Shown here: in pieces, positions 1 through 9,133 of the stretch
How the letters are laid out: each line of letters begins with the position of its first letter
How positions within the stretch are numbered: the stretch's first letter is position 1
NCBI GenBank assembly: GCA_003213615.1
Contig: QCMQ01000001.1
Location: forward strand, 1 to 64,000
Source: Pelagibacteraceae bacterium AG-422-D23
Lineage (GTDB): Bacteria; Pseudomonadota; Alphaproteobacteria; Pelagibacterales; Pelagibacteraceae
Direction of reading: 5' to 3'
DNA: 64,000 bases
The notes under the pieces: generated by a model
Databases searched by the model: none
Seen by the model: only the letters and a program-made list of their open reading frames with translations
What the model was told of the DNA's origin: nothing
Made by a program: the position numbers and the translations under genes

Positions 1-1
1 A

Positions 2-85
2 AATATTGTAAAAAAAGGTGATCACAGTTTATCAAATAAAAAATGGTTAAATATAATTTTAAAAGAGCTTAAATTATTAATTTAG
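2..85 (+). CDS. C-terminal end of an unidentified protein (partial)
   Basis: An open frame enters from the left edge and stops at TAG 83-85; 27 residues are visible, beginning NIVKKGDHSLSNKKWL. The GDHSLS stretch resembles the C-terminal catalytic-His region of small alpha/beta hydrolases, but the piece is too short to be sure. It converges on gltB, and the two stop codons overlap in TTAG 82-85, the same arrangement seen at five other convergent pairs here, which supports it being a real gene end. Function not assigned. Confidence 0.5.
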   Translation, partial: NIVKKGDHSLSNKKWLNIILKELKLLI

Positions 86-3000
86 CTAACTTTTTTTATA
101 TTTTTTTTTAAAGTAATTGGATTTTTTAATTTATCCAACATTTCTTTAGGACACACCTGAACAAAATTATTTATTTCATCATTAAAGTTTTCAATTATTT
201 TTTTCGATAATTGAGACTCGGTTTCTTTAAAGTGATCACTGACTAAATTTTTTAAATATTCTTTCCAATAATCTGTCTCTACATTTTGCCAAACTACTGA
301 CTCTGTATTTACTTTCTTTTCAAATTGTTGAGATTTGTCATATATAAAGGCCATTCCACCTGTCATACCAGCTGCAAAATTATCACCAACATCTCCTAAA
401 ATTACTACAGTTCCACCAGTCATATATTCACATCCATTAGAATCGCATCCCTCAATTACTGTAACTGCACCAGAATTTCTAACTGAAAATCTTTCACCAG
501 CTTGGCCAGCAGCAAAAAGTTTTCCTGAAGTGGCTCCGTAAAGAACAGTATTTCCTAAAATTGTATTCTCATTTGAAACTAAATTGCTCTCTTCAGGTAG
601 TTTTATTGAAATTGTAGCTCCTGACAAACCTTTACCAACATAATCATTTGCATCTCCCTTCAATACAAGTTTTAAACCTTTAGAAGAAAATGCACCAAAT
701 GATTGACCCGCTGATCCTTTAAAATTTAAAACTAAAAAGTTTTCATCAAGTTTTTCATAACCGTATTTTTTATACAAATGATGAGAAATTCTTGTGCCTA
801 CTGCCCTGTGAGTATTTTTTATTTGATATTCTTTCTCAATTTTTTCAGAATTTTCTAAAGCTTGTTCAATTTCTGGCCAAATTTGTTGATCAAGAGTATC
901 TGGTACACTATTTATTTCTTGATCCTCACAATACCTTGAATTATTTCCAGTGTCAGCTTGAACAAATAAAGGATTTAAATCTAAATCGTCTAAATTTGGA
1001 GAACCCTTACTAACCTGTTTTAACAACTCTGTCCTACCAATCACTTCATTTAATGATTTAAAACCTAAATTTGCCAATATTTCTCTTACTTCACTGGCTA
1101 TAAATGTGAACAAATTTACTACTTTTTCTGGAGTTCCAGTAAATTTTTCTCTGAGCTTTTCATCTTGAGTACAAACGCCTACAGGACATGTATTTGAATG
1201 ACACTGCCTTACCATTATACATCCCATTGCAACTAATGCTGTAGTAGCAACACCATATTCTTCAGCACCCATCATTGCAGCAATCACCACATCTCTTCCA
1301 GTTTTAATTCCACCGTCTGTTCTTAATGTAACTTTATGTCTAAGATTATTTAAAGTTAATACTTGGTTTGCTTCCGTCAAACCCATTTCCCATGGTATTC
1401 CAACATACTTAACACTAGTCTGTGGTGTTGCTCCTGTTCCACCATTATGTCCAGAAATTAATATTATATCTGCTTTTGCTTTAGCTACACCAGCTGCAAT
1501 TGTTCCTACTCCAGAGGAAGCAACAAGCTTAACTCCAATTCTTGCTTTAGGATTTATCTGTTTCAAATCATAAATTAGTTGTGCAAGATCTTCGATTGAA
1601 TAAATATCATGATGTGGTGGTGGTGATATTAAAGTTACTCCAGGAGTTGAATGTCTAAGTTTGGCAATCTCCTCTGTAACTTTAAATCCTGGTAGCTGAC
1701 CTCCCTCACCAGGCTTAGCGCCTTGTGCAATTTTAATTTCTATCTCATTACAATTATTAAGATAATTAACTGTAACTCCGAATCTTGCAGAAGCTATTTG
1801 TTTAACTCTTGAGTTTGCGCTGTCACCATTATCTAAAACTTTAAATCTACTTGCGTCTTCACCGCCCTCTCCACTACATGAAGCACCTTTGATCCTATTC
1901 ATACCAGTTGCCAAAGTTTCATGTGCCTCTTTCGATAAAGCTCCATGAGACATACTCCCACTTCCAAATCTTTTTAAAATATTTTCTACTGGCTCAACCT
2001 CAGAAATATCTATTGGCCCACTTAATTTTTTTTCTCTGAAATCAATTAAGTCTCTAAGATTAATAGGTGGTAAACTATATATTCCATCTGCATATCTTTT
2101 ATAGGCATCATAAGAATTAGATCCTACTGCACTTTGAAGTAAATGAATTAATTTTCCTTGATATTGATGTGTTTCACCATTTTTACGATATCTGTATATA
2201 CCGCCTATCGGCAATATGGTTTCAGAACTTTCAAATGCCTCTTTATGAATTTCTCTAATTTTTTTCTCTATACCCGTAAGTCCAATACCTGAAATTTTAG
2301 AGACAACTCCTGGAAAATAATCTGCAACAATTGTTCTACTTAAACCTACGGTTTCAAAGTTGCATCCACCCCTATAAGAACTTAGAACTGAAATACCCAT
2401 CTTAGACATGATCTTTAATAAACCTGCATTTACTGATTTTATGTATCTCTCTACACATTCATCAAAGCTAAATTGACCAAATAGTTTCTTTTCATGACGC
2501 TGAAATAAACTATCAAATGCTAAATATGGATTTACAGTAGTTGCTCCAACTCCTATTAAGGTTGCAAAAGAGTGTGTATCTAAAGCCTCTCCAGATTGAA
2601 CATTGATTGATACATATCCTCTTAGTTTTTTTTCAATCAGGAATGAATTAATTGATCCAACTGCTAAAAGCATTGGTATTGGAAGTTTTAAGCTAGAAAG
2701 CTCTTTGTCACTTAAAATCAATTGAGTAACTCCCTGTCTTACTGCAATTTCAGCTTCTTTTTGAATTTTTTTAATTGAATCAAATAAAGTTTCTTCCTCA
2801 GAAAAAGTACAATCAATTATAGATGAATTATTGCCAAAAAAATTTATAAATTTTTCAAACTGAGAATTTGATAATATTGGACTATTTAAAACATAAATAT
2901 TTTGCTTTGTTAAATTATCAAAATTTAAAATATTTCCAAGATTTCCAAATCTTGTTTTCAAGCTCATAACCTTGTTTTCTCTTAAAGAGTCTATTGGTGG

Positions 3001-4587
3001 GTTTGTGACTTGACTAAAATTCTGTCTAAAAAAATGGTATAACGGTCTATACCTATCTGACAAAACAGCCAGCGGTGTATCGTCCCCCATAGATCCAGTT
3101 GCTTCTTTAGCATCTTCTGCCATAGGATGGAGTATGAGCTCAAGATCTTCTAAACTTATTCCAAAAGTATATTGCCTTCTTCTTAAATCATCTCCCGAAA
3201 AAGAATTTTTTTCATCTGAAATAGTTAACTTATCATCTAGGTCAATAATTTGAGAATTAAAGTGTTTATATTCTTTAGCTAAATAATCTTTTATTTGCTT
3301 ATTAGTAAATACTTTACCTTTTTCTATTCTAACTCCAATTATTTCCCCAGGACCCAATCTTCCCTTTGACAAAATTCTTTTTTCATTTAATTCAATCATT
3401 CCTGTTTCAGAACCTGCAAATAATAATTTATCTTTTGTAATTGCGTATCTTAAAGGTCTTAATCCATTTCTATCATTTGCAGCTATAACCCACTCATTAT
3501 CAGTTCCAGCAATAGCTGCCGGTCCATCCCATGGCTCCATAGTACTGTTTAAAAAATTAAATAATTGTTGGTGATCTTTTGGTAGAGTTTTATTTTTTTT
3601 TGACCATGCATCTGGAACTAACATAAGCTTCGCCAAAGGCGCAGGCTGACCAGATATATTTAATAATTCAAAAACATTATCTAATGCAGCAGAGTCTGAT
3701 GTTCCCTGTTGTATAACAGGTTTTAGGTTTTCAACATCGTCAAAAAGGGGACTGTTCATCTCTTGTTCATGAACTTTCATCCAATTTTTATTTCCTCTAT
3801 AAGTATTAATTTCTCCATTATGCGCTATAGCTCTAAAGGGTTGAGCTAAATTCCAGCTAGGTGCTGTGTTTGTTGAAAATCTTTGATGAAAAATAGCAAA
3901 CCTTGAAACAAATCTCTCATCTTTCAGATCAAGGTAGAAATCTGAGATAGCTTCAGCTAAAAACATTCCCTTGTAAATGATAGACTTAGAACTCAATGAA
4001 CAAATATAAAAATTGTTTAAAGATTTTTTAAAAGCTTCATTTTCCATCTTTCTTCTAGTTTCATAAATTTTTCTTTCTAAATCTTTATTTGTTAATTCTG
4101 GATTATAAGGTTTAAACAATACTTGGATAATTTCAGGCATTGTTTGAAATGCCTTTTCTCCTAAAACTTTTGGATTAACTGGAACTTGTCTCCAGCCGTA
4201 AATACTAAAATCATTTTTTGTTAATTCACTTTCAACAATAGTTTTGCAACTTTCTTGTGCTGCGTAATCATTCCGAGGCAGAAATATCATGCCTACACAT
4301 ATTTCAGAATTGTCATGTGTGTGTCCTGTCACTTCTATCTTTTCAATGAAGAAATCTTTTGGTATTTCAACATGGATTCCAGCTCCATCACCAGTTTTCC
4401 CATCGGCATCTACAGCGCCTCTATGCCAAACAGCTTTTAACGCTTCAATACCATACTCTACAACTTTACGAGATTTTTTACCTTCAGTTGATGCAATTAT
4501 ACCAACACCACAAGCATCATGCTCCATGTCTTCTGAATAAACATTATTTTCTTTTAAAAGGTGAAGGTTCTTTTTATAATTTTCCAT
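82..4587 (-). CDS. gltB: Glutamate synthase (NADPH) large subunit
   Basis: Transfers the glutamine amide nitrogen to 2-oxoglutarate, giving two glutamates; with glutamine synthetase it is the main ammonia-assimilation route. 1501 aa, the normal length for the family. The N-terminal class-II amidotransferase domain would begin at Cys26 (HDACGVGI) after propeptide removal. The central and FMN-binding synthase domains follow, with the 3Fe-4S cysteines at 1129, 1134 and 1139 (CHSNTCPVGVC). The C-terminal Gly-rich beta-helix contains GGTVVILGDVGDNFAAGMTGG-like repeats. The start overlaps the gltD stop by one base (TAATG), so the two are translated from one mRNA. No terminator is visible at the 3' end, where it converges on the partial gene at 2-85. 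Confidence 0.97.
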   Translation of the reverse strand: MENYKKNLHLLKENNVYSEDMEHDACGVGIIASTEGKKSRKVVEYGIEALKAVWHRGAVDADGKTGDGAGIHVEIPKDFFIEKIEVTGHTHDNSEICVGMIFLPRNDYAAQESCKTIVESELTKNDFSIYGWRQVPVNPKVLGEKAFQTMPEIIQVLFKPYNPELTNKDLERKIYETRRKMENEAFKKSLNNFYICSLSSKSIIYKGMFLAEAISDFYLDLKDERFVSRFAIFHQRFSTNTAPSWNLAQPFRAIAHNGEINTYRGNKNWMKVHEQEMNSPLFDDVENLKPVIQQGTSDSAALDNVFELLNISGQPAPLAKLMLVPDAWSKKNKTLPKDHQQLFNFLNSTMEPWDGPAAIAGTDNEWVIAANDRNGLRPLRYAITKDKLLFAGSETGMIELNEKRILSKGRLGPGEIIGVRIEKGKVFTNKQIKDYLAKEYKHFNSQIIDLDDKLTISDEKNSFSGDDLRRRQYTFGISLEDLELILHPMAEDAKEATGSMGDDTPLAVLSDRYRPLYHFFRQNFSQVTNPPIDSLRENKVMSLKTRFGNLGNILNFDNLTKQNIYVLNSPILSNSQFEKFINFFGNNSSIIDCTFSEEETLFDSIKKIQKEAEIAVRQGVTQLILSDKELSSLKLPIPMLLAVGSINSFLIEKKLRGYVSINVQSGEALDTHSFATLIGVGATTVNPYLAFDSLFQRHEKKLFGQFSFDECVERYIKSVNAGLLKIMSKMGISVLSSYRGGCNFETVGLSRTIVADYFPGVVSKISGIGLTGIEKKIREIHKEAFESSETILPIGGIYRYRKNGETHQYQGKLIHLLQSAVGSNSYDAYKRYADGIYSLPPINLRDLIDFREKKLSGPIDISEVEPVENILKRFGSGSMSHGALSKEAHETLATGMNRIKGASCSGEGGEDASRFKVLDNGDSANSRVKQIASARFGVTVNYLNNCNEIEIKIAQGAKPGEGGQLPGFKVTEEIAKLRHSTPGVTLISPPPHHDIYSIEDLAQLIYDLKQINPKARIGVKLVASSGVGTIAAGVAKAKADIILISGHNGGTGATPQTSVKYVGIPWEMGLTEANQVLTLNNLRHKVTLRTDGGIKTGRDVVIAAMMGAEEYGVATTALVAMGCIMVRQCHSNTCPVGVCTQDEKLREKFTGTPEKVVNLFTFIASEVREILANLGFKSLNEVIGRTELLKQVSKGSPNLDDLDLNPLFVQADTGNNSRYCEDQEINSVPDTLDQQIWPEIEQALENSEKIEKEYQIKNTHRAVGTRISHHLYKKYGYEKLDENFLVLNFKGSAGQSFGAFSSKGLKLVLKGDANDYVGKGLSGATISIKLPEESNLVSNENTILGNTVLYGATSGKLFAAGQAGERFSVRNSGAVTVIEGCDSNGCEYMTGGTVVILGDVGDNFAAGMTGGMAFIYDKSQQFEKKVNTESVVWQNVETDYWKEYLKNLVSDHFKETESQLSKKIIENFNDEINNFVQVCPKEMLDKLKNPITLKKNIKKVS

Positions 4588-6065
4588 TAAGCCACTCTTT
4601 TTTCCACTTTAGATTTGCTCTCTAGATAAGTTTTAATTGAAGCTGCTGCATCTCTTCCATCTTTTATCGCCCAAACAACTAATGAAGCTCCTCTAACTAT
4701 ATCACCAGCAGCAAACACCCCTTTTATATTTGTTTCCATAGTATCAAAATCTGTTTTAATAGTTCCCCACTTTGTTACTTGTAATTCACTACTATCAAAT
4801 AAATTTGGTAAATCCTCAGGATCAAAACCTAGTGCTTTGATAACCATATCTGCTTTTGTTTCGTAACTTGAGCCTTCTTGTATTTGTGGCTTTCTTCTTC
4901 CTGTCTCGTCTGGATCTCCTAATTTAATTTGATCTACAATTATTTTTTCTACTTTATTTGTACCTTTAAATTCTTTAGGACTTGATAACCAAACAAACTC
5001 AACACCTTCTTCTTCTGCATTTGCAACTTCTCTAGCAGATCCTGGCATATTTTCTTTATCTCTTCTATACAAACATTTAACAGATTTTGCTTTCTGTCTT
5101 ATAGAAGTTCTTACACAATCCATTGCTGTGTCACCTCCACCGATTACAACGATATCTTTACCTTCTGCATTTAAAATTCCTTTATCAAACAACTCAACAT
5201 CATCTCCTAGACCTTTTTTATTAGATGCTGTTAAAAAATCCATTGCTGGAAAAATATTATCAAGATCATTTCCAGGTAAGTTTACTTCTCTTGCTTTATA
5301 AACTCCTGTTGCAATTAAAATTGCATCGTGTTTTTTTCTCAATTGATCTAGGCTTGCATCCTTACCAACTTCAAAATTTTGAACAAATTCAATTCCTCCA
5401 TCCTTTAAGAGTTTTGTTCTTCGCTCTACAACTTCTTTTTCTAATTTAAAATTTGGAATTCCATAAATTAATAATCCTCCTGCTCTATCATATCTATCGT
5501 AGACAGTAATTTTATAGCCATTTTTTCTTAATTGTTCTGCAGCAGCTAATCCAGCAGGACCTGCTCCTATAATTCCTACGCTTTGATTTTTTTCATTTGT
5601 TACCTTAATTGGTTTTACCCAGCCCTGAGCCCAAGCATTATCTGTAATATATTTTTCTACTGATCCAATAGTTACTGTTCCATGACCAGACTGTTCAATT
5701 ACACAATTTCCCTCGCATAACCTATCTTGGGGGCAAATTCGGCCACACACTTCAGGCATATTGTTTGTGCTTTGGGATAATTCATACGCCTCTTTTAATC
5801 TTCCCTCGGCTGTCAGTTTAAGCCAATCTGGAATGTTGTTACTTAGAGGACAATGAACTTGGCAAAAAGGTACTCCACATTGCGAACACCTACTTGACTG
5901 TTCTTTGGCTTTTTCATTAATATACTCGTCATAAATTTCGTTAAAATCTTTCTTTCTCGTATCAACTTCCCTTTTAGGTGGAGTTTGTTGACCTATTTTA
6001 ACAAATTTAAGCATTTTATCTTGCATAATATTATTTAAGTTTTGGCAAAATATACCTTGATTCAT
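4587..6065 (-). CDS. gltD: Glutamate synthase (NADPH) small subunit
   Basis: Takes electrons from NADPH and passes them through FAD and Fe-S clusters to the large subunit. 492 aa. The N-terminal cluster domain has Cys60, 63, 68 and 72 (CSQCGVPFCQVHC) and a second set around CGRICPQDRLCEGNC. The FAD dinucleotide fold GAGPAGLAAAEQL lies near residue 167, and the NADPH fold IGGGDTAMDC further on. First gene of the gltD-gltB operon. The first 13-17 residues (before MQDKMLKFVKIG) are unlike the family, so the true start may be the Met at about 6026 or 6014; I kept the long form. A dyad at 6084-6102 lies just upstream of the long start. Confidence 0.96.
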   Translation of the reverse strand: MNQGIFCQNLNNIMQDKMLKFVKIGQQTPPKREVDTRKKDFNEIYDEYINEKAKEQSSRCSQCGVPFCQVHCPLSNNIPDWLKLTAEGRLKEAYELSQSTNNMPEVCGRICPQDRLCEGNCVIEQSGHGTVTIGSVEKYITDNAWAQGWVKPIKVTNEKNQSVGIIGAGPAGLAAAEQLRKNGYKITVYDRYDRAGGLLIYGIPNFKLEKEVVERRTKLLKDGGIEFVQNFEVGKDASLDQLRKKHDAILIATGVYKAREVNLPGNDLDNIFPAMDFLTASNKKGLGDDVELFDKGILNAEGKDIVVIGGGDTAMDCVRTSIRQKAKSVKCLYRRDKENMPGSAREVANAEEEGVEFVWLSSPKEFKGTNKVEKIIVDQIKLGDPDETGRRKPQIQEGSSYETKADMVIKALGFDPEDLPNLFDSSELQVTKWGTIKTDFDTMETNIKGVFAAGDIVRGASLVVWAIKDGRDAAASIKTYLESKSKVEKRVA

Positions 6066-6083
6066 GTATATAAAGCATAAAAT

Positions 6084-6102
6084 AGGTCATATATATTGAC
6101 CT
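6084..6102. promoter_or_regulatory. Dyad AGGTCA-N7-TGACCT upstream of gltD
   Basis: Two perfect 6-bp arms (AGGTCA 6084-6089, TGACCT 6097-6102) flank TATATAT. The site lies 19-37 nt before the annotated gltD ATG in the divergent gltD/uppP spacer, where an operator could block transcription of the glutamate synthase operon. A second dyad, GCATA-N5-TATGC, lies at 6147-6161. Neither fits the NtrC consensus as I recall it. Operator role is inference. Confidence 0.35.
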
Positions 6103-6209
6103 TAATTTTTAAATTATTACCGCCAATAAACAAGTTTCTAATTATTGCATAGCTATTATGCTTAAATCGAATTGTTTTAAATAAATACTTTATAAGTTAC
6201 GAAGAAATA

Positions 6210-6974
6210 ATGTTTCAAAATATTATAGAAGTTTTAATTCTCTCTGCAATTCAAGGAATATCAGAATTTCTTCCTATTAGTTCTTCTGCTCATTTAATTT
6301 TGGTTTCTACTTTATATGAATTTAAATCTAGTTCTTTGCTTATTGATATCAGCCTCCATCTAGGATCACTAATAGCAATAATTTATTTTTTTAAAGATGA
6401 ACTGTTTGATATCAGAAAAAATAAAAGAATTTTAAATTTAATTGTATTAGGATCTATTCCATTAATAATTGTTGGATACATACTTTATAGTACAAATTTA
6501 ATTTATCAGTTAAGAAATTTAGAGGTCATTGCTTGGACTACTTTAATATTCGCAATTATTTTATATATTTCAGACAAAAATCGATTTGATAAAAAAATTT
6601 CTTCAAATTTAAATTTTCAGTCAATAATATTTATTGGTATTTTCCAAATTTTCTCTCTTGTACCCGGAGTGAGTAGGGCAGGAATTACTATAACTGCTGC
6701 GAGAATTTTAAAATTTAATAGAGTAGACTCAAGTAAGATATCCTTTTTACTTTCAATACCAGCATTAGCTGGAGCTAGTGTCTTAAGCTTAAAAGATGTT
6801 TTTGAACAATCAATTGAGTTTAATTACTTAGTTGTTATCGCAATTATATCCTCTTTTATTTTTTCTTTTCTTACAGTTAAATTCTTTTTAATTTATATAA
6901 ATAAATTTTCAATGAACGCTTTTGTAATTTATAGAATTGTAATTGCCTTAATTTTATTTAATTTAATTTATTAA
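6210..6974 (+). CDS. uppP: Undecaprenyl-diphosphatase (UppP/BacA)
   Basis: Removes one phosphate from undecaprenyl diphosphate to recycle the lipid carrier for peptidoglycan and other envelope polymers. 254 aa, integral inner-membrane protein. Family motif 1, EFLPISSSAHL, lies at residues 19-29, and motif 2, PGVSRAGIT, near residue 152. Between them are hydrophobic segments typical of the family. It is a single gene divergent from gltD; its stop shares TTAA 6971-6974 with the stop of the convergent EamA gene. Slightly shorter than the enterobacterial protein (about 273 aa). Confidence 0.95.
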   Translation: MFQNIIEVLILSAIQGISEFLPISSSAHLILVSTLYEFKSSSLLIDISLHLGSLIAIIYFFKDELFDIRKNKRILNLIVLGSIPLIIVGYILYSTNLIYQLRNLEVIAWTTLIFAIILYISDKNRFDKKISSNLNFQSIIFIGIFQIFSLVPGVSRAGITITAARILKFNRVDSSKISFLLSIPALAGASVLSLKDVFEQSIEFNYLVVIAIISSFIFSFLTVKFFLIYINKFSMNAFVIYRIVIALILFNLIY

Positions 6975-7864
6975 ATATATTTCTTTTTAATTAAAGGGAG
7001 TAACTGAGACAAGAGAACTCCACATAGAATAAAAAAGCATCCAAGTAAATTATTAACATCTAGAATTTGATTTAAAATAAACCAAGCAGCTATAGTCGCA
7101 AATACACCTTCAAGAGAAAAAATTATAGCTGCAGGTGCTGGAGTAATATTACGCTGTGCATAAATTTGTAATACAAATGCAAATCCACCAGATAATATAC
7201 CTGCATATAAAATTGAATAAATTTCCATTAAAATATTACTTAAAATAAATTCTTCATAAACAATTCCAATTATAAATGAAAAAATAGCCACAATTAAAGT
7301 CTGCGCAGCTCCTAAGGTAAGTGGAAGATTGTATTTAGTTATAATGATCCCAGTAAAAATGATATGAGTGCTCCAAAACAAAGCTCCGAGAACAACTAAA
7401 GTATCTCCTAATCTTACTGTTGCATCATGAAAATTTGTTAACAAATATCCTCCAATTAAACATAGAACTACAGAAGGCCATACACTCCAATGCATTGATT
7501 TTTTACCAAACAAAAAAATGATAATCGGTACCATTGGCACATAAAAAATTGTAAAAAAAGCAGCATTTGCAACATCTGTATAAAGCAAAGCAACTTGTTG
7601 TAGTGCTGAGCCTAAAAATAAAGAAATTCCAATTAATAATGAATAAATTATGAAAGTTTTTTTATCTAATTTCAATTCTGATTTAAAATGTTTTAATTCA
7701 AATAAAATCATAAGTGGAATTATGGCTAAAAAGCCAACAAAAAACCTCACAGCATTAAATGTAAAAGGGCCAATATTATCCATACCTGTGTCTTGGGCAA
7801 TAAAAGTTGTCCCCCAAATGAAAGTGCACAATAAGGCACTAAATAATGATATGGATTTACTCAT
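6971..7864 (-). CDS. EamA/DMT-family metabolite exporter
   Basis: 297 aa with about ten hydrophobic helices in two tandem EamA-like halves, the usual layout of drug/metabolite transporters in the inner membrane. The first half contains FIWGTTFIAQ near the N terminus; the second includes SLEGVFATIAAWFIL, a motif typical of the repeat. The substrate cannot be read from sequence; amino acids or other small metabolites are common for the family. It lies 6 nt downstream of aceF, so it is probably the third gene of the aceE-aceF transcript, though a link to pyruvate metabolism is only inference. Confidence 0.88.
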   Translation of the reverse strand: MSKSISLFSALLCTFIWGTTFIAQDTGMDNIGPFTFNAVRFFVGFLAIIPLMILFELKHFKSELKLDKKTFIIYSLLIGISLFLGSALQQVALLYTDVANAAFFTIFYVPMVPIIIFLFGKKSMHWSVWPSVVLCLIGGYLLTNFHDATVRLGDTLVVLGALFWSTHIIFTGIIITKYNLPLTLGAAQTLIVAIFSFIIGIVYEEFILSNILMEIYSILYAGILSGGFAFVLQIYAQRNITPAPAAIIFSLEGVFATIAAWFILNQILDVNNLLGCFFILCGVLLSQLLPLIKKKYI

Positions 7865-7870
7865 TTTTAA

Positions 7871-9133
7871 CTAGACAGCTAGTTTATAAGCAAAATTTTT
7901 GCCTAAGTTTTCTTTTAGATCATTATTAAACCTAGCTGCTTCTGCACCATCAATAATTCTGTGATCATAAGATAAAGAAATTGGGAGCATAGTCCTGGTT
8001 TGAAACTTTCCATTTATAAAAATTTGTTTTTTTTCTGATCTTCCTACTCCTAATATAGCAACTTCAGGATAATTAATTATAGGAGTAAAAAATGAACCTC
8101 CTATACCACCTAAACTCGTAATTGTCATCGAGCCGCCAAACAATTCTTTTTTATCAATTTTTAAATTTCTACAAAGTTCACTTACCTTTTTTAATTCTTT
8201 ACTTATGAGAGAAATTTTTTTGTTATTTGCATTTCTTATTTTTGGAACCATTAATCCATTTGGCGTGTCAACCGCTATCCCAATATGGTAATATTTTTTT
8301 AAAGTCATTTTTCCGGTCTCAATTTCGTCAATAGAGGAATTAAAACTAGGAAATTTCTTTAGAGATGCAACTAAAGCTTTTATTATAAATGCTAGAGGTG
8401 TAATTTTAATTTTTTCTCCAGTATACATATCAGTTAATGAACTTCTAAAACTTTCCATCTCTGTTATGTCGGCTTCATCATGATTTGTAACATGAGGAAT
8501 TGTTGTCCATGAATTTGTGAGATATTTTGATGATAATTTTTTTACTCTTGGTATGTCTTTTATTTCTATTTCACCAAAATCAGAATGTTCAAATTCGTTT
8601 TTAATTTTATCTGGTTTTGTATCTTTTGCTACAACAGTGTTTTTTGAATTAGATGAAACAAATTTTTTAATATCATCTTCAACAACTCTGCCATCTTTCT
8701 GGCTTCCAGCTACTTGATTAATATCTATACCAAGTTCTCTAGCAAATTTTCTAGCTTTTGGACTTGCAGATGAAATATTTGAAATATTATTTTTAGAAAA
8801 AGTTTTTTCTTGAATTTCAGGTTTGATTACCTCAATTTTTTTTAACTCTTTTTCAATTTCTGGATTTTCTTCAACTTCTTCCTTTTTAACTTTAGAGGTA
8901 CTCTCTATAGTTAAAATTAAGTCGCCCTCAGAAACTTTGTCTCCTACTTTTATTTTTAAATTTTTAATTTTACCCTCTAAATTTGATGGTATTTCTACGC
9001 TAGACTTATCACTTTCAATTGTTATTAGAGCATCATTTTTTTTAATTGATTGACCTTCAGAAACTAATACCTCAATCACCTCAACATCTTTAAAATCTCC
9101 AATATTAGGTACTTTAATCTCAGTTTGTGACAT
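7871..9133 (-). CDS. aceF: Pyruvate dehydrogenase E2 (dihydrolipoamide acetyltransferase)
   Basis: Transfers the acetyl group from lipoamide to CoA in the pyruvate dehydrogenase complex. 420 aa. One lipoyl domain (residues about 4-78) has the lipoyl-lysine at 43 in ESDKSSVE. The peripheral subunit-binding domain is near 124-160 (SPKARKFARELGIDINQV), and the catalytic domain carries the active-site motif DHRIIDG near residue 392. It has only one lipoyl domain where the enterobacterial E2 has three; a second is found on the E1 subunit encoded directly upstream. The start lies next to the aceE stop. No E3 gene is present in the window. Confidence 0.96.
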   Translation of the reverse strand: MSQTEIKVPNIGDFKDVEVIEVLVSEGQSIKKNDALITIESDKSSVEIPSNLEGKIKNLKIKVGDKVSEGDLILTIESTSKVKKEEVEENPEIEKELKKIEVIKPEIQEKTFSKNNISNISSASPKARKFARELGIDINQVAGSQKDGRVVEDDIKKFVSSNSKNTVVAKDTKPDKIKNEFEHSDFGEIEIKDIPRVKKLSSKYLTNSWTTIPHVTNHDEADITEMESFRSSLTDMYTGEKIKITPLAFIIKALVASLKKFPSFNSSIDEIETGKMTLKKYYHIGIAVDTPNGLMVPKIRNANNKKISLISKELKKVSELCRNLKIDKKELFGGSMTITSLGGIGGSFFTPIINYPEVAILGVGRSEKKQIFINGKFQTRTMLPISLSYDHRIIDGAEAARFNNDLKENLGKNFAYKLAV

